This document shows positions 42,990-54,764 of a stretch of DNA of 64,000 bases, one piece after another. The notes under the pieces were generated by a model. The model was not told the origin of the DNA and did not search any database. It worked only from the letters and a program-made list of their open reading frames with translations. Both the position numbers and the translations under genes were made by a program. This DNA comes from Prionace glauca (Eukaryota > Chordata > Chondrichthyes > Carcharhiniformes > Carcharhinidae): positions 8,553,432-8,617,431 of the forward strand of contig CM075760.1 of assembly GCA_037974335.1 (NCBI GenBank), written 5' to 3'. Numbering within the stretch: the first letter of the stretch is position 1; each line of letters starts with the position of its first letter.

Positions 42990-43990
42990 CGTTCCCCACA
43001 GCAACACATCAAACTTTAGTGTGACTGATCAACCTGTATTTGGTATTTTAAGCTGAATGATCCAGCTCTTTAATAAGAATGACACAAATTACACTTCTCA
43101 GTCTCAAAGTTCATGCTCTGAATTTCCTATCAGATGTTGATATTCATTTTTTCCTTGGCAGCAGAGGGTTAATCGACTTTGGGTTGCTTTTTTAGATAGA
43201 AATTGCTGAGATGTAATGATACATGTGTTCACTGCTGATTGGGGGAATCAGGGTCTGGTTGGCAAGGAGACCAACGGCAGCAGGAAGTGGGCCGAGCGTG
43301 CGGTTTCAGTCAAGAGGTCGCTGAGCCTCTCAGTTTGCTCAAAGACCAGAGCTTGTGGTTCAATCACCCGGGACTGGAAACTCCAGCAGTGAGATGGCAG
43401 TTAGGCAGGGCGGGGGGGAGGAGTGAGAGGCCAGATGTTGCCAACTGTCGACAAGCATGAATCTTTTCAGAGACTTTCCCAGCGACTGAAGCTGCAGGAG
43501 ATTTCTGCATGAAGACAATATCAAAGGCATACAGCCTCTGAACGATGAAACAGTTCTTTTCTTCGCCCTCTTTCCTATCTGTCCGGCAAAGGTTAAACGT
43601 TCCATCAGCTTCCACACCACTGCCCTCATCACCCCTCCGACCCCCCCCCCCCCACCTCCCCCCACATCCTCCCCCAAAGGGTCATATATGTTTCAAAAAA
43701 TCATCACTCTGTCTTCTGCACTCCAATGGACTCTGTCCGATCTTTCCTCGTGTAACACCATCCCAAGTCCCCAATCCACTCAAGTGAAAACACTTGCTGC
43801 CCCGCTTTAAGAAAGAAAATCTGCAGATTTGACACCGTCTGGCTTTCATGTGACTCCTGACACACAGCATTTTTATTCATTCATGAAAACATTGGCGTTT
43901 ATTGTCCATCTCCAGTTGTCCTTGAGAACAGTTGACAGTTAATTTTTTCCTCTTTTCCATTTCTGTGTCCATAACTCTAAGGGTGGTCAG
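42990..43990. other. No gene; C-rich tract
   Basis: 43635-43675 is C-rich. Open frames across 43.2-43.7 kb have no domain pattern and overlap on both strands. Confidence 0.4.
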
Positions 43991-43994
43991 GTAA

Positions 43995-44309
43995 ATGGCA
44001 GAATCCTTGGGGAGACGCGTCAGCTGCATTAGATGCAATATGTGGGAGTTCCTGGAGACAACGCGTCTCCCGAAAGTCCACATCTGCACCAAATGTCTGG
44101 AGTTGCAGCGTTTGAGGGCCCGGGTTAGGCAATTGAATCTACGTCTGGAAGATTTATTTCTAATCAGGGAGAATGAGGCAATATTGGATAGGAACCATGG
44201 TCACGTGGAGATCCCAGAGCCCGGGGGGGGGGGGGGGGGGGCGATGGGTGGGTTACTGTTAGGAAAGGGAAAAAGAAGAGTAATGGTACTAAGACCACCC
44301 CAGAGGTAG
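43995..44309 (+). CDS. LINE ORF1, zinc-finger-like N-terminal part
   Basis: Reads CIRCNMWEFLETTRLPKVHI then CTKCLELQRLRARVRQLNL: two CxxC pairs 20-odd residues apart, followed by a short heptad-like helix. This is the PHD/zinc-finger-like region of CR1 ORF1 proteins, which bind the element RNA. The frame is lost at the 19-G run. Confidence 0.8.
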   Translation: MAESLGRRVSCIRCNMWEFLETTRLPKVHICTKCLELQRLRARVRQLNLRLEDLFLIRENEAILDRNHGHVEIPEPGGGGGGAMGGLLLGKGKRRVMVLRPPQR

Positions 44310-44475
44310 TCTCCCAACATATCAGGGGTAAGGCGATAACTGGAGTAGAAAGGGCAAGAGAGGAAGACCAGAATGCCTCAGAGGGAAGGAAGGGGGCTAG
44401 ATGTCAGATAGTTCTGGGGATGGGAGGGTTAAAGGAATTGATTAGCAGCTCTGTGGGCAAAAGCGGGACTCCAGG

Positions 44476-44910
44476 ATGGTAGTCTTCCTCCCTGGAGCAG
44501 GGGTACAGGATGTTTCAGAGAGGGTAGAGGGAATTTTGAAGGGCGAAGGGACCCAGGCTGATGTAATTATACACATAGGGGAGAACGACGTAGGAAGGAA
44601 GAGCAGGGGGGATATACGTAGGCAGTTTACTGAGTTGGGGGCCAGGCTGAAGTGCAGGGCCTCCAGGGTGGCATTCTCTGGGCTGCTGCCAGTGCCCGGT
44701 AACAGCGGGGCTAAGAATAATGAGATCCTACAGCTGAACGCGTGGCTGAGGGATTGGTGCAGGGCAGAGGGTTTTAGTTTTGTAGACCATTGGGAAGCCT
44801 TTGTGAGGGAAGGGCCCCTGTACAAGTGGGATAGGGAACATTTAAATGGGAAGAGCACACATATTTTAGCTGGGAGGTTAGCTGGAGTGTTTCGGCAGGG
44901 TTTAAACTAA
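44476..44910 (+). CDS. LINE ORF1, SGNH-type esterase domain
   Basis: Reads VVFLPGAGVQDVSERVEGIL, DVIIHIGENDVGR (block with the G-x-N-D motif), VAFSGLLPVPGN and KWDREHLNGKS (block V, D-x-x-H). This is the esterase domain known in ORF1 of CR1-like LINEs; it acts on lipids or aids membrane association. Ends GVFRQGLN with a natural stop. Confidence 0.85.
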   Translation: MVVFLPGAGVQDVSERVEGILKGEGTQADVIIHIGENDVGRKSRGDIRRQFTELGARLKCRASRVAFSGLLPVPGNSGAKNNEILQLNAWLRDWCRAEGFSFVDHWEAFVREGPLYKWDREHLNGKSTHILAGRLAGVFRQGLN

Positions 44911-45031
44911 TATGGAGGGGGGCGGGTGGGGAGGAGACAGATAGCTCAGTAGGCACTGGGATTGGGAGTGAGCTGAGTGACAGGGTAAGTCTAGATGATA
45001 GGAAAATCTCCCAGGAGAAGGAGGATCAAGT

Positions 45032-45810
45032 ATGCCTGTAGGTCTTCAGTGCATCTGTTTTAATGCGAAGAGAGTGGCGGGTAAATCGGATGAATTTAAG
45101 GACTTAATGTTTGCGAGGAATTTAGATGTGGTGGCAGTGACGGAGACATGGTTAAAGGAAGGGCAGGACTGGCAGCTAAATATTCCTGGGTGTAAATGTT
45201 TTAGGCACGACAGGGGGGGGTCGAAAAGAGGAGGGGGAGTGCTCCCTAACTGTTCGTTAGGGAGCACATCACAGTGGTGCAGTGGGAGGATAATACCGAG
45301 GGGTTAGGAATTGAGTCTCTGTGGGTGGAGTGGAGGAACAGAAAGGGAGCGATTACTGTGCTAGGGGTGTTCTACAGAGCGCCCGACAGCTCGCGGGCAG
45401 TGGAAGAGGGTATATGTAGAGACATTTTGGAAAAGTGTAGGAAGAACAGGGTTGTTGTAGTGGGAGATTTTAATTTCCCTGGGGTGGATTGGAAGGTGCC
45501 TAGAGCTGGGGGTTCAGACGGAGAGGAATTCGTAAGATGTGTACTGGAAGGGTCCTTGGAGCAGTATTTAGATAGCCCTATACTGGATTTGGTTCTGGGC
45601 AATGAGCAGGGTCAGGTGGTTGAGGTTGCAGTAGGTGAACATGTGGCTAACAGTGACCACAACTCTGTCTACTTTAGGATACTAATGGAAGAAGATGAGT
45701 GCTGCCCTAAGCGGAGGGTGCTAAATGGGGGAAGGCTGGGTACAGCCGGATTAGGCAGGAGCTTAGGGATACAGACTGGGATAGGCTGTTGGAGGGCAAG
45801 ACCATGTTAG
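45032..45810 (+). CDS. LINE ORF2, endonuclease domain (two frames)
   Basis: First part: LDVVAVTETWLKEGQDWQLN. Second part (from 45274): ITVLGVFYRAPDSS, VVVVGDFNFPGVDWKVP and HVANSDHNSVYFRI. These are the APE-type endonuclease motifs (TETW, GDFN, SDH) that nick the target DNA. The frame shifts within the palindrome at 45239-45267. Confidence 0.88.
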
Positions 45811-47172
45811 ACATGTGGGAGTCTTTCAAGGGAAAACTGAAATGGTTGCAGGAAAGGCATGTGCTGGTTGAGAGTAAGGATGGGAAAGGTAGGATTAGAG
45901 AGCCGTGGATTATTAGAGATATTGAGGACTTGGTCAGGAAGAAACGAGAGGCGTATGTTAGGCCTAAACAACTGGGAATGGAGAGAGCGATGGAGGAATT
46001 CAGAGAGAGTAGGAGGGATCTCAAAAGGGGAGTTAGGAGGGCAAAAAGGGGGCATGAAATCGCTTTGGCAGATAGGATTAAGGAAAATCCAAAGGCGTTT
46101 TACTCCTATGTCAGGAACAAAAGGGTGGCTAGGGGTAAAATCGGTCTTCTCAGGGACAGAAGAGGGGAAATGTGCTCAGAGTCCAAGGGAGCGGGGGAGA
46201 TCCTGAATGAATACTTTGCGTCAGTATTCACGAAGGAAAGGGGCTTGGTGTCTGGTACAGTCTTCGAGGGAGCTGTAGACCAATTGAAGGAGCTATCTGT
46301 TATGAGGGAAGAAGTGTTAGGGCTTTTAGGTAGCATTAAAACTGATAAATCTCCGGGGCCTTTATCCTCGGCTGCTTAGGGAGGCGAGAGATGAAATTGC
46401 TTGGCCTCTGACGCAAATCTTTGTCTCTTCTTTGGACACAGGTGAGGTCCCAGAGGACTGGAGGATAGCGAGTGTGATACCGTTGTTTAAAAAGGGTAGG
46501 AGGGATAACCCGGGTAACTATAGGCCGGTGAGTTTGACATCAGTGGTGGGCAAGTTGATGCAGAGGATTCTTAGGGATAGGATGTATGAGCAATTCGCGC
46601 GTTGCAATCTGATTAGGGATACGCAGCATGGCTTTGTAAAGGGGAAGTCTTGCCTTACGAATCTGGTAGAATTTTTTGAGGAGGTGACCAAAACGGTCAA
46701 CAAAGGACGAGCCGTTGATGTCATCTATATGGATTTCAGTAAAGCGTTTGACAAACTCCCTCCTGGTATGTTGGTTGAAAAGATTAAGGCTCAAGGAATA
46801 CAAGGCCAGATATCTAAATGGGTTGAGAACTGGCTTGGTAAGAGGAGACAGACAGTTGTAGTGGAAGGGTCCTTTTCTAGCTGGAGGTCTGTCACTAGTG
46901 GTGTGTCGCAGGGCTCAGTACTGGGACCTCTTCTTTTTGTAGTGTATATAAACGACTTGGAAGAGGGAGTAAGTGGTGTGATCAGCAAATTTGCAGATGA
47001 CAGTAAGATGGCTGGATTGGCGGGCAGTGAGGAGCAGTGTCTGGCAATACAACAGGATATAGATAGGCTGGAATATTGGGCAGATATATGGCAAATGGAG
47101 TTTAATCCTGATAAACGTGAGGTGATGCATTTTGGCCGAAATAATGTCTGGGAGTTATATGATAAAGGGTAG
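45789..47172 (+). CDS. LINE ORF2, linker and reverse transcriptase (two frames)
   Basis: 45789-46379 covers the linker (KENPKAFYSYVRNKRVARGK) up to KTDKSPGP; a small deletion changes frame, and 46432-47172 continues [56 protein letters not shown] and KFADDSKMAGL with the catalytic FADD. The last part of ORF2 (47132-47690) is again shifted. Confidence 0.88.
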
Positions 47173-47907
47173 ACCTATAAAGAGTATGGAAACGAAGCGG
47201 GACCTGGGGGTGCAAGTGCACAAGTCTTTGAATGTGGCAGTACAAGTGGAGAAGGTTGTGAAGAAAGCTGATGGTATGTTAGCCTTTATAGGAAGGGGTA
47301 TAGAGTACAAGAGCTGGAGCCTAATGTTGCAGTTGTATAGAACGTTGGTTAGGCTGCATTTGGATTACTGCGTCCAGTTCTGGTCACCTTACTACCAAAA
47401 GATGTGGACATCATGAGAGAGTGCAGAGGAGGTTTACCAGGATGCTGCCTGGTATGGAAGGACTGGGTTATGAGGAAAGATTGAGCAAACTGGGGCTGTT
47501 TTCCCTTGAAAAATGGCAACTGAGGGGAGATCAAACAGATGTATATATGATTATGAAGGTTATAGATAGAGTAAACACTGGTAAGCGTTTTCCTATGTTA
47601 GAAGCGCACAGTACGAGGGGCCTCGGGCTTAGGGTGAGGGGGCAGAGGTATAACACGGATGTTAGAGGGAGGTTTTCACACAGAGGGTAGTGGGGATATG
47701 GAATGCTCTGCCAAGTAAGGTATTGGAGACAGGCACGCTGGAGTTGTTTAAGAGTTACTCAGGCAGGCACATGAGTGGATTGGAGATGGAAGGATATTGG
47801 AGATTGTATTAAATAAAGTTCAGTAGCCTTGGGACATCGCTGGTAATGTGCAAGGATGTGCAATTATACTAATGTTTTTCTCTTTTAATTCACCAGTTTT
47901 AAGTCGG

Positions 47908-49085
47908 TCCGCCTTGTTGTCCAACGAGGGGCATACACGCGATGGGTCGTACAAGGGCTGCTCTTGGAATGTTCGAGAATAGCCTGGTACTTCATGTCGT
48001 TAGTGTACGCTTAAACTGGAGCCAATGCTGCAACACGACAGCTCAGTGACTATCACTGTTCAGACACATGGATTTGGGCCAGTGTCTGTGGGAGTTTGCG
48101 CATTCTCCCTGTTGTAGATAAAGATACCTCTGAGACGAATTGTGAGTCAAAGTACAGCAGTTTATTCAAAAGCTTTTGGGAGATAGACCTGTCACCTAAC
48201 AGCGGTTCCCCAGGCATCTCCCCGAACACAAGTTAAGAGCACATATTTATACCCGCCCAGTCACGTACGCATCTTCTCATTCTCAGTTGGTTCCCAGGTT
48301 GTGGGTTGTCCTCCATCATGGGAACATGGCTGCCTCGGCATTTCTTCATGGTTATCTCAAGGCCTCAATTGACGTGTGTGATTAGCCCTTAGCTAAAGTA
48401 CAGGCTGACAAACAAGTTAAACTTAACGGCCGGTATAACAATCTGTCCTCATAAGTTGTTTAATATATGTATATGTATAATATGTTAGTACATGACACAT
48501 AAGCAGTACATAATGAATATGTATAAAAAATATATTTAGGACATACAGGTTTCACTATATTAGGCGAAAGTCCAAGAAATTAAAGACACAACATAACTAC
48601 AAGCTGGGTCAACTACATTTCTAAGCGGGCTTATCATAAACTTGTGTATAATAACAAGAGCAGCTGCCGTCTCCCTGTCTGGGTCACCTGAAACTTGTGT
48701 ACAACAACAAGGGCACTGAGCAGTCTGGGCGCACGGAAACAAAGTTACATTTATCTGAAATATCTGAAAACAGTCTGCATCTAGGCTACTGGATATTTTT
48801 CTCATTCTCTCATGTGTTACAAAGTTTATTAACTCATTCCCCCTACTACAATCCCCGTGTTTGCGTGAGTTTTCTCCGGGTGCTCCGGTTTCCTCCCACA
48901 CCCCAAAGATTTGCTATTATAGTGATTGGAGGTAATAAATTGCCCCTAAATTAGTTTTCCCTCAATGTGGAATGCCATAAGCACAGATAAGGGTCATGGG
49001 TGGAGGGGGGACTGGTAATGTTAAAATGGCGGCGCGGGCTCGTTGGGCCTAAGGGCCTGTTTCCCGGGCTGTTTTTGTTCTTTGT
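47908..49085 (+). mobile_element. Composite SINE split by a solo LTR
   Basis: 47908-48112 matches the unusual head and the start of the HE1-like body at 22105; 48848-49085 holds the rest of the body and the GTTAAAATGGCGGCGCGGGC tail. The LTR at 48113-48847 lies between. Confidence 0.82.
48113..48847 (-). mobile_element. Solo LTR fossil of an LTR retroelement
   Basis: About 735 bp, begins TGTTGTAG and ends CTACTACA on the + strand, giving the TG...CA ends of an LTR, with near-matching short flanks. Minus-strand orientation is suggested by a TATAAATA box and an AATAAA signal in that order. No internal coding region is present, so it is a solo LTR. It is younger than the SINE it interrupts. Family (retrovirus-like or Gypsy-like) cannot be settled by eye. 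Confidence 0.7.
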
Positions 49086-49089
49086 TCTT

Positions 49090-49345
49090 TGTCAACCACA
49101 CTGATGTGGCTCTAGACTCATGTGTTGGCCAAACCAGGTACGTATTGCAGATTTCCTTCCCTAAAGGACATAGTGACCCAGATGGTTTTTTTTTCTGAGA
49201 ATTGACAATGATATCACTGTCATCAGTAGATTCGAAATTTCAGGTATTTTTATTGAATTGGGTTTCAAACGCGGGACCCCAGAACATTGGCTGAGTTTTT
49301 GGGTTGATACTCTAGCGATAATATCACTACACCATCCGCCCCCCC
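49090..49345 (-). mobile_element. tRNA-derived SINE, second family
   Basis: The + strand shows CCTTCCCTAAAGGACATAGT, TTTTATTGAATTGGGTTTCA and GATAATATCACTACACCATC, the reversed order of this family. Confidence 0.8.
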
Positions 49346-49439
49346 AACCCCGGTTGACTGTTAACTAACACCTGAGATGGCCATTAGCAAACTATACTGT
49401 TCAAATGCAATTAGAAAGAGCAACACAATATTATTAATG

Positions 49440-52085
49440 ATAACTCTATCTCCTTTACACTGACATTGGAGAGGGATAGGATCAGGCAAGCTAGGAAAGT
49501 GTTTATCTGGAGTAAGGGGAAACATGAAGACATCAGGCAGGAAATTAGAGACAATAATTTGAAGGAAGTATTCTCGGGGAAATGTACCGAAGAAAGGTGG
49601 TAGATTATCAAGGGATGTTTGTCTGGAGTTCTGCACGACAACGTTTCGATGAGACAGGGAGGTTATAGTAGGTTACACGAACCATGGCGCACAAAAGTTG
49701 TAACAAATCCAGTCAAAAAGAAAAGAAAAGCGTACAAAAGGTTCAGGGAGCTAGGTAATGTTAGGGATCTACAGGAGTATACGGCTTGTAGGAAGGAACT
49801 TAAGAAGAAAATTAGGAGAGCCCGAAGGAGTCATGAGAAGGCATTGGTAGGTAAGATTAAGGAAAACCCTAAGGCGTTCTACAAATATGTGAAGAGTAAA
49901 AGGCTGAGATGCGAAGGAATAGGACCTATAAAATGTGACGGTTTGTATTGAACTTGCAGAAGTAGCAGAGGTGCTCAATTAATATTTTACTTCAGTATTC
50001 AGTGTGGAAACAGATCTTGGTGGTTGTAGTGCAGGTTTGCGGCGGGATGAATAGCTTCTAGAAGAATGAGGGGAGATCTCATTGAGACGTATAAGATGAT
50101 GAATGGGATGGATAGGATAGAGGTGGAGAGACTCTTCCCGCTCAACCAAGACAGTAGGACTAGGGGGCACAGCCTCAAGATAAAGGGGAGGCGGTTTAGA
50201 ACAGAGTTGAGGAGGAACTTCTTCACTCAAAGGGTGGTGAATCTCTGGAATTCTCTGCCCGTTGAAGTGGTGGAGGCTGCCTCGCTAAATATTTTTAAGA
50301 AACGGGTTGATGGCTTTTTGATAAGAGAAGGGATTAAGGGTTATGGGGAGAGGGCGGGAAGGTGGAGCTGAGTCACGACAGATCAGCCATGATCTTATTG
50401 AATGGCGGGGCAGGCTCGAAGGGCCAGATGGCCTACTCCTGCTCCTATTTCTTATGTTCTTATGTTCTTATGTTGAGTGTGTGGACATTAGGAAAGAAGA
50501 TGTGTTGGAGCTTTTGAATGTATCAAGATAGATAAGTCACTGGGACCGGATGGGATGTACCCCAGGTTACTGCGGGAGGCGAGGGAAAAGATTGCAGAGC
50601 CTCTGGCGATGATTTTTGCATCAATGATGGAGATGGAAGACGTTCTGGAGAATTGGAGGATTGCGGTTCCTATTTTCAACAAAAGGAACAGAAGTAGCCC
50701 AGGAAATTATCGACTGGTGAGTCTGACCTCAGTGGTTGGTAAGTGGATGGAAAAGACCCTGACAGACAGCATTTATGAACATTTAGAGAAATAGAGTATG
50801 ATCAAAAGTAGTCAGCACGGCTTTGTTAAAGGCAGATCGTGCCTTACAAGCCTGAGGTTTTTGAAAATGTGACTAAACACATTGACGAAGGAAGAGCGGT
50901 GAATGTGGTTCATATGGACTTCAGCAAGGCGTTCGATAAGGTCCCCCATGCAAGACTTATAGCGAAAATGAGGGGGCATGGGATCAAAGGGGACATTGCT
51001 TTGATGATCCAGAACCGGCTTGCCCACAGAAGGCAGAGAGCGGTTGTAGATGGGTCTTTTTCTGAATGGATGTTGGTCACCAGTGGAGTGCGCCAAGGAT
51101 CTGTTCTGGGACCCTTGCTGTTTGTAAGTTTTATAAATGACCTGGATGAGGAAGTGGGGGGATAGGTTGGTAAGTTCGCCGGTGACAGGAAGGTCTGAGG
51201 TGTTGTGGATATTCTGGAGGGATGTCAGAAGTTGCAGCGTGACATAAATAGGATGCAAGACTGGGTGGAGAAGTGACAGATGGACTTCAACCTGGATAAC
51301 AGTGTAGTGGTACATTTTGGCAGGCAAATGGGATAAAGGAATATAATAATAAGGGTAAGACTCTTAGCAGTGTGGAAGATCAGAAGGAACTTGGGGTCCG
51401 GTTTCATAGGACTCTCAAATCGGCTTCGCAGGTAGAGAATGTGGTTAAGAAGGCGTATAGTGTACTAGCCTTCAGCAATCGAGGAATTGAGTTTAGGAGT
51501 CGGGAGATAATGCTGCAGCTTTATAAGACTCTGGTCAGACCCCACTTGGAGTACTGTGCTCAGTTCTGGTCGCCTCATTGGAGGAAAGATATGGAAGCCA
51601 TTGAAAGGGTGTAGAGGAGATTTACAAGGACGTTACTTAGATTGGGTGGCATGCCTTATGAGGATAGGTTGAGAGAGCTCGATCTTTTCTCCTTAGAGAG
51701 ACGGAGAATGAGAGCGGACCTGATAGAGGTGTCGAAGATGTTGAGAGATATTGATCAGCTCGACTCTCAGAGGCTTTTCCCCAGGGCTGAAATGGCTGCC
51801 ACAAGAGGACGCAGGTATAAGGTGCCTGAAAGTGTGTACAGAGGAGATGTCAGGGGTAAGTTTTTCACTCAGAGTGTGCTGGGTGAGTGGAATCGGCTGC
51901 TATCGGTGGTGGTGGAGGCAAATTCGTTCGGGTCTTTTAGGAGACTTCTGGATGAGTACATGGGACTTAATAGGATTAAGGTTTATAGGTAAGCCTAATA
52001 GGTAGAGATAAGATTGGCGCAACTTGTGGGCTGAAGGGCCTGTTTGGGCTGTAGTTTTTCTGTGATTCTATTATTCTAAACCCGA
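49440..52085 (+). mobile_element. CR1-like LINE with a nested LINE tail
   Basis: 49440-49960 is the ORF2 linker (KENPKAFYKYVKSKRLR). A separate LINE 3' end (50055-50475, ending in CTTATGTTCTTATGTTCTTA) has landed here. From 50475 the first element resumes ([60 protein letters not shown]) to its tail at 52085. Several stops. Confidence 0.88.
50055..50475 (+). mobile_element. Nested LINE 3' end (different subfamily)
   Basis: Reads RGDLIETYKMMNGMDRIEVE and RRNFFTQRVVNLWNSLPVEV and ends with a tandem of CTTATGTT units. A close relative of the copies at 23.2-24.1 and 29.9-30.35 kb. Confidence 0.88.
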
Positions 52086-52189
52086 CTTGCTCATCTTCGA
52101 TTCCAGGAACAGTTCTTGCTACGTCTTTTACACGTGCGCCTTACTAAGCCACCATGAAATTTTAATATGTATACAGTAACATACAGACT

Positions 52190-52480
52190 ACTGAGAAGCA
52201 GCAGTTGGTCACATGGTCTCACGCGGCCTGTTCTGCCAGTAAATAAGATCATGGCTGATCTTATTCTAAGCTTCTGCCAACCCTGATAACATTTCACCCT
52301 CCTGGTTTACAAAGAATCTAGCTCCTTCTGTCTTCAAAAATATTAAGAGACAGCGACCACTGCCTTCTGAGGAAGGGACTTCCAGGGACACATGACCCTC
52401 TGAGAAAGAAACCTTCCCACTCTTCTCTCTCCTAAATGTGAGATCTCCTTTTTTTAAAGAGTGCCCTTGGAGCTTCACTG
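52190..52480 (-). mobile_element. LINE tail fragment
   Basis: The + strand shows AAATAAGATCATGGCTGATC and GAAACCTTCCCACTCTTCTC, reversed LINE tail blocks. Confidence 0.65.
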
Positions 52481-52504
52481 TAGCGTTGCAGCAGGCTAAG
52501 GAAC

Positions 52505-52846
52505 CAGCATAGAACCCTACAGTGCAGAAACAGGCCCTTCGGCCCATCGAGTCTGCACCGAACACAATCCCACCCAGACCCTATCCCCATATCCCTACAC
52601 ATTTTACCTGCTAATCCCTCTAACCTACACATCCCAGGACACCAAGGGGCAATTTTAGCATAGCTAATGAACCTAACCCGCACATCTTTGGACTGTGGGA
52701 GGAAACCGGAGCACCCGGAGAAAACCCACGCAGACACGAGGAGAATGTGCAAACTCCAAACAGACAGTGACCCGAGCCGGGAATCGAACCCAGGACCCTG
52801 GAGCTGTGAAGCAGCAGTGCTAACCACTGTGCTACCGTGCCGCCCC
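52505..52846 (-). mobile_element. HE1-type SINE, near complete
   Basis: The + strand runs from ACAGTGCAGAAACAGGCCCT through ACACATCCCAGGACACCAAG to GTGCTAACCACTGTGCTACC. Well kept. Confidence 0.93.
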
Positions 52847-52849
52847 AAG

Positions 52850-53230
52850 GAGGGGCTCTTAGGCAGGGCGAGCGAGGATGAAAACAGGCTGTGAGTTGGA
52901 ATTCTCGAAATGAGCCACACATTTCTTTTCAGGGAAGAAACCAGCGTCAGCCAAAGTGCAGCATGTCAGACAAAAACAGGAAACGCTGCTTGCATTAAGC
53001 CAGCCAGTAACTGTGCAACTGAGAAACCGAGTTAAGGTTTCAGACTGATGTCTTTGCATGAGGACTGGAAGATTTAAGAGATGAAGAGCTATTTTTATGC
53101 TTCCGCCCCATGTGGTTGCTGCATCCTCTCGCCTCTTGTCTAACTGCATGTTTCATATGATAGGTAAATGTCGGCCACATTTCTCTAGGTCTTGTCTCAC
53201 ACACAGTCCAGGTTATAGGCAGATTTCCTT
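52850..53230. other. No recognised feature
   Basis: Nothing supported. Confidence 0.4.
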
Positions 53231-53234
53231 TCTG

Positions 53235-53695
53235 AAAGACCATAAAAACTAGAAGCAGGAATAGGCCACCTGGCCCTCCGAGCCTGATCCACCTTTCAAT
53301 AAAAACATAGCTGATCTTTTTCGTGGACTCGACTCCCCTTACTTACCCGCTCACCATAACCCTGAATTCATTTACTGCTCAAAAATCTATCTTTGCCTTT
53401 AAAACATTTAACGATGCCACCTCAACTGCTTCACTGGGCCGGGAGTTATACAGATTCACAACCATTTAGGTGAAAAAGTTCCTCCTCAACATAGTCCAAA
53501 ATCTCCGTCTTTATTTTGAAGTCGTGTCCCTTAGTTCTATTTTCATCTACCAGTGGAAACAGCCTCCTTGCTTCTACCCTATCCATTCCCTTCATAATTG
53601 TATGCGTTTCTATAAGACCCTCCATTTTCTTCCAAACTCCAATGAGCATTGGTGCACAGAAGGTGCTTTTGCAACAACGGGTGACAGTTTTCTTA
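53235..53695 (-). mobile_element. LINE 3' tail, minus strand
   Basis: The + strand shows AGAAGCAGGAATAGGCCACC, TCAACTGCTTCACTGGGCCG and AAAAAGTTCCTCCTCAACAT. Decayed. Confidence 0.78.
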
Positions 53696-53699
53696 AGGT

Positions 53700-54060
53700 C
53701 TCTGTTATTCAGCCGAATTTTCAATTCTACATTTTTATTAATTAAATTTAAATTCCACCTGTCACCGTTGGTGGGATTTGAACTCGTGGGTCCAGAGCAC
53801 CAGATAATACTTTCCCAAGCCACAGCCATTACCACGATAAAATCACAAGGGCAATAGATATCTGGGAACACCATCGAAAGGAGATTCACCCTCCAAGACA
53901 CTCACCATCCGGACTTGGAAATATATCAACCGTTCCTTCAGTACTGCTGGATCATAATCCAGGAATTGTCAGAATTTTATAACTTTCAATGAGATCTCCC
54001 ATTCTTCCGAATTTAACTGAATGCACGCCTCAATCTCTCCTCAAAGGACAATGTTTAAAT
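53700..54060. mobile_element. Mosaic of SINE and LINE pieces
   Basis: 53720-53830: minus-strand second-family SINE (GTTGGTGGGATTTGAACTCG). 53838-53965: second-lineage LINE end (ATATCTGGGAACACCATCGA). 53970-54060: short minus-strand LINE tail (CAATGAGATCTCCCATTCTT). Confidence 0.6.
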
Positions 54061-54192
54061 CCAGAGGCTTAGCTAGAGGGCGAGCAGGGGCAGCGAACGC
54101 TGTTGACATCCCAAGTATCAGTTTGGTGAAGTTTTGGTACACCCCATCTATATCAAATATGTTCTTTCTCGCCTTCCTACCTATACACAGAT

Positions 54193-54486
54193 TGACGGTG
54201 CACTGACATAGTGGTTAGCACTGCTGCATCATAGCACCAGGGACCCGGGTTCCATTCCTGGCTTGGGTTATTGTCCGTGCTGAGTCTGCATGCTGTCCCC
54301 GTCTCTGCTTAGGTTTTCTCCGGGTGCCCCGGTTTCCTCCCACAGTCTGAAAGATGTGCTGGTTAGGTGCATTGACCATGCTAAATTCTACATCAATGTA
54401 CTGGAACAGGCGCCAGAGTGTGACGACTAGAGAATTATTGCAGTATTAATGTAAGCCTACCTGTAACACAAATAAATAAACTTAAA
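54193..54486 (+). mobile_element. HE1-type SINE, near complete
   Basis: Head GACGGTGCACTGACATAGTG with B box GGGTTCCATTCCTGGCTTGG, body TCCCACAGTCTGAAAGATGT and tail TGTAACACAAATAAATAAAC. Confidence 0.92.
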
Positions 54487-54720
54487 AGTTATTGTTGAAT
54501 TCAAAAATCCAACAAATTGCATCTGGTGCACTCAGTATGCTGGGTGGGGAATTGAATTAAACCTGTATGTCCATAATATTAGTCTGGGACACCTCAGCGA
54601 CATGGTCACTGTCCTATGATCTGCACCTTCCAAACATGTTATTCAGTTTTGAATTAATTATTGAGCAACCTATATGAATGCATGAACATTTGTGGTGTAG
54701 TGTCCAGATGCGCCCTACAT

Positions 54721-54734
54721 CCGCCCCCTGCTGA
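54721..54734 (-). promoter_or_regulatory. CTCF-like motif
   Basis: The minus strand reads TCAGCAGGGGGCGG, one or two bases from the CTCF core CCASCAGGGGGCGC. The motif alone is a weak predictor of binding. It lies close to the 5' end of a Penelope-like copy and may belong to it. Confidence 0.35.
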
Positions 54735-54764
54735 CTGCCCATTGCAGAGTCGCTGAGCACAGAC

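Larger units (their letters stand above)
43990..47815 (+). mobile_element. Nearly full-length CR1-type LINE
   Basis: Contains, in order, an ORF1 with a CxxC zinc-finger-like N-terminus and an SGNH esterase, then ORF2 with endonuclease, linker, RT and tail. About 3.8 kb, close to the expected length of a full CR1. A run of 19 G (44223-44241) and three frame changes in ORF2 inactivate it. The 3' end near 47815 lacks the usual microsatellite. Confidence 0.9.

Noticed and set aside
43239-43787. Overlapping frames of 70-105 codons
   Set aside because: C- and G-rich tracts open on both strands; no domain or conserved context.
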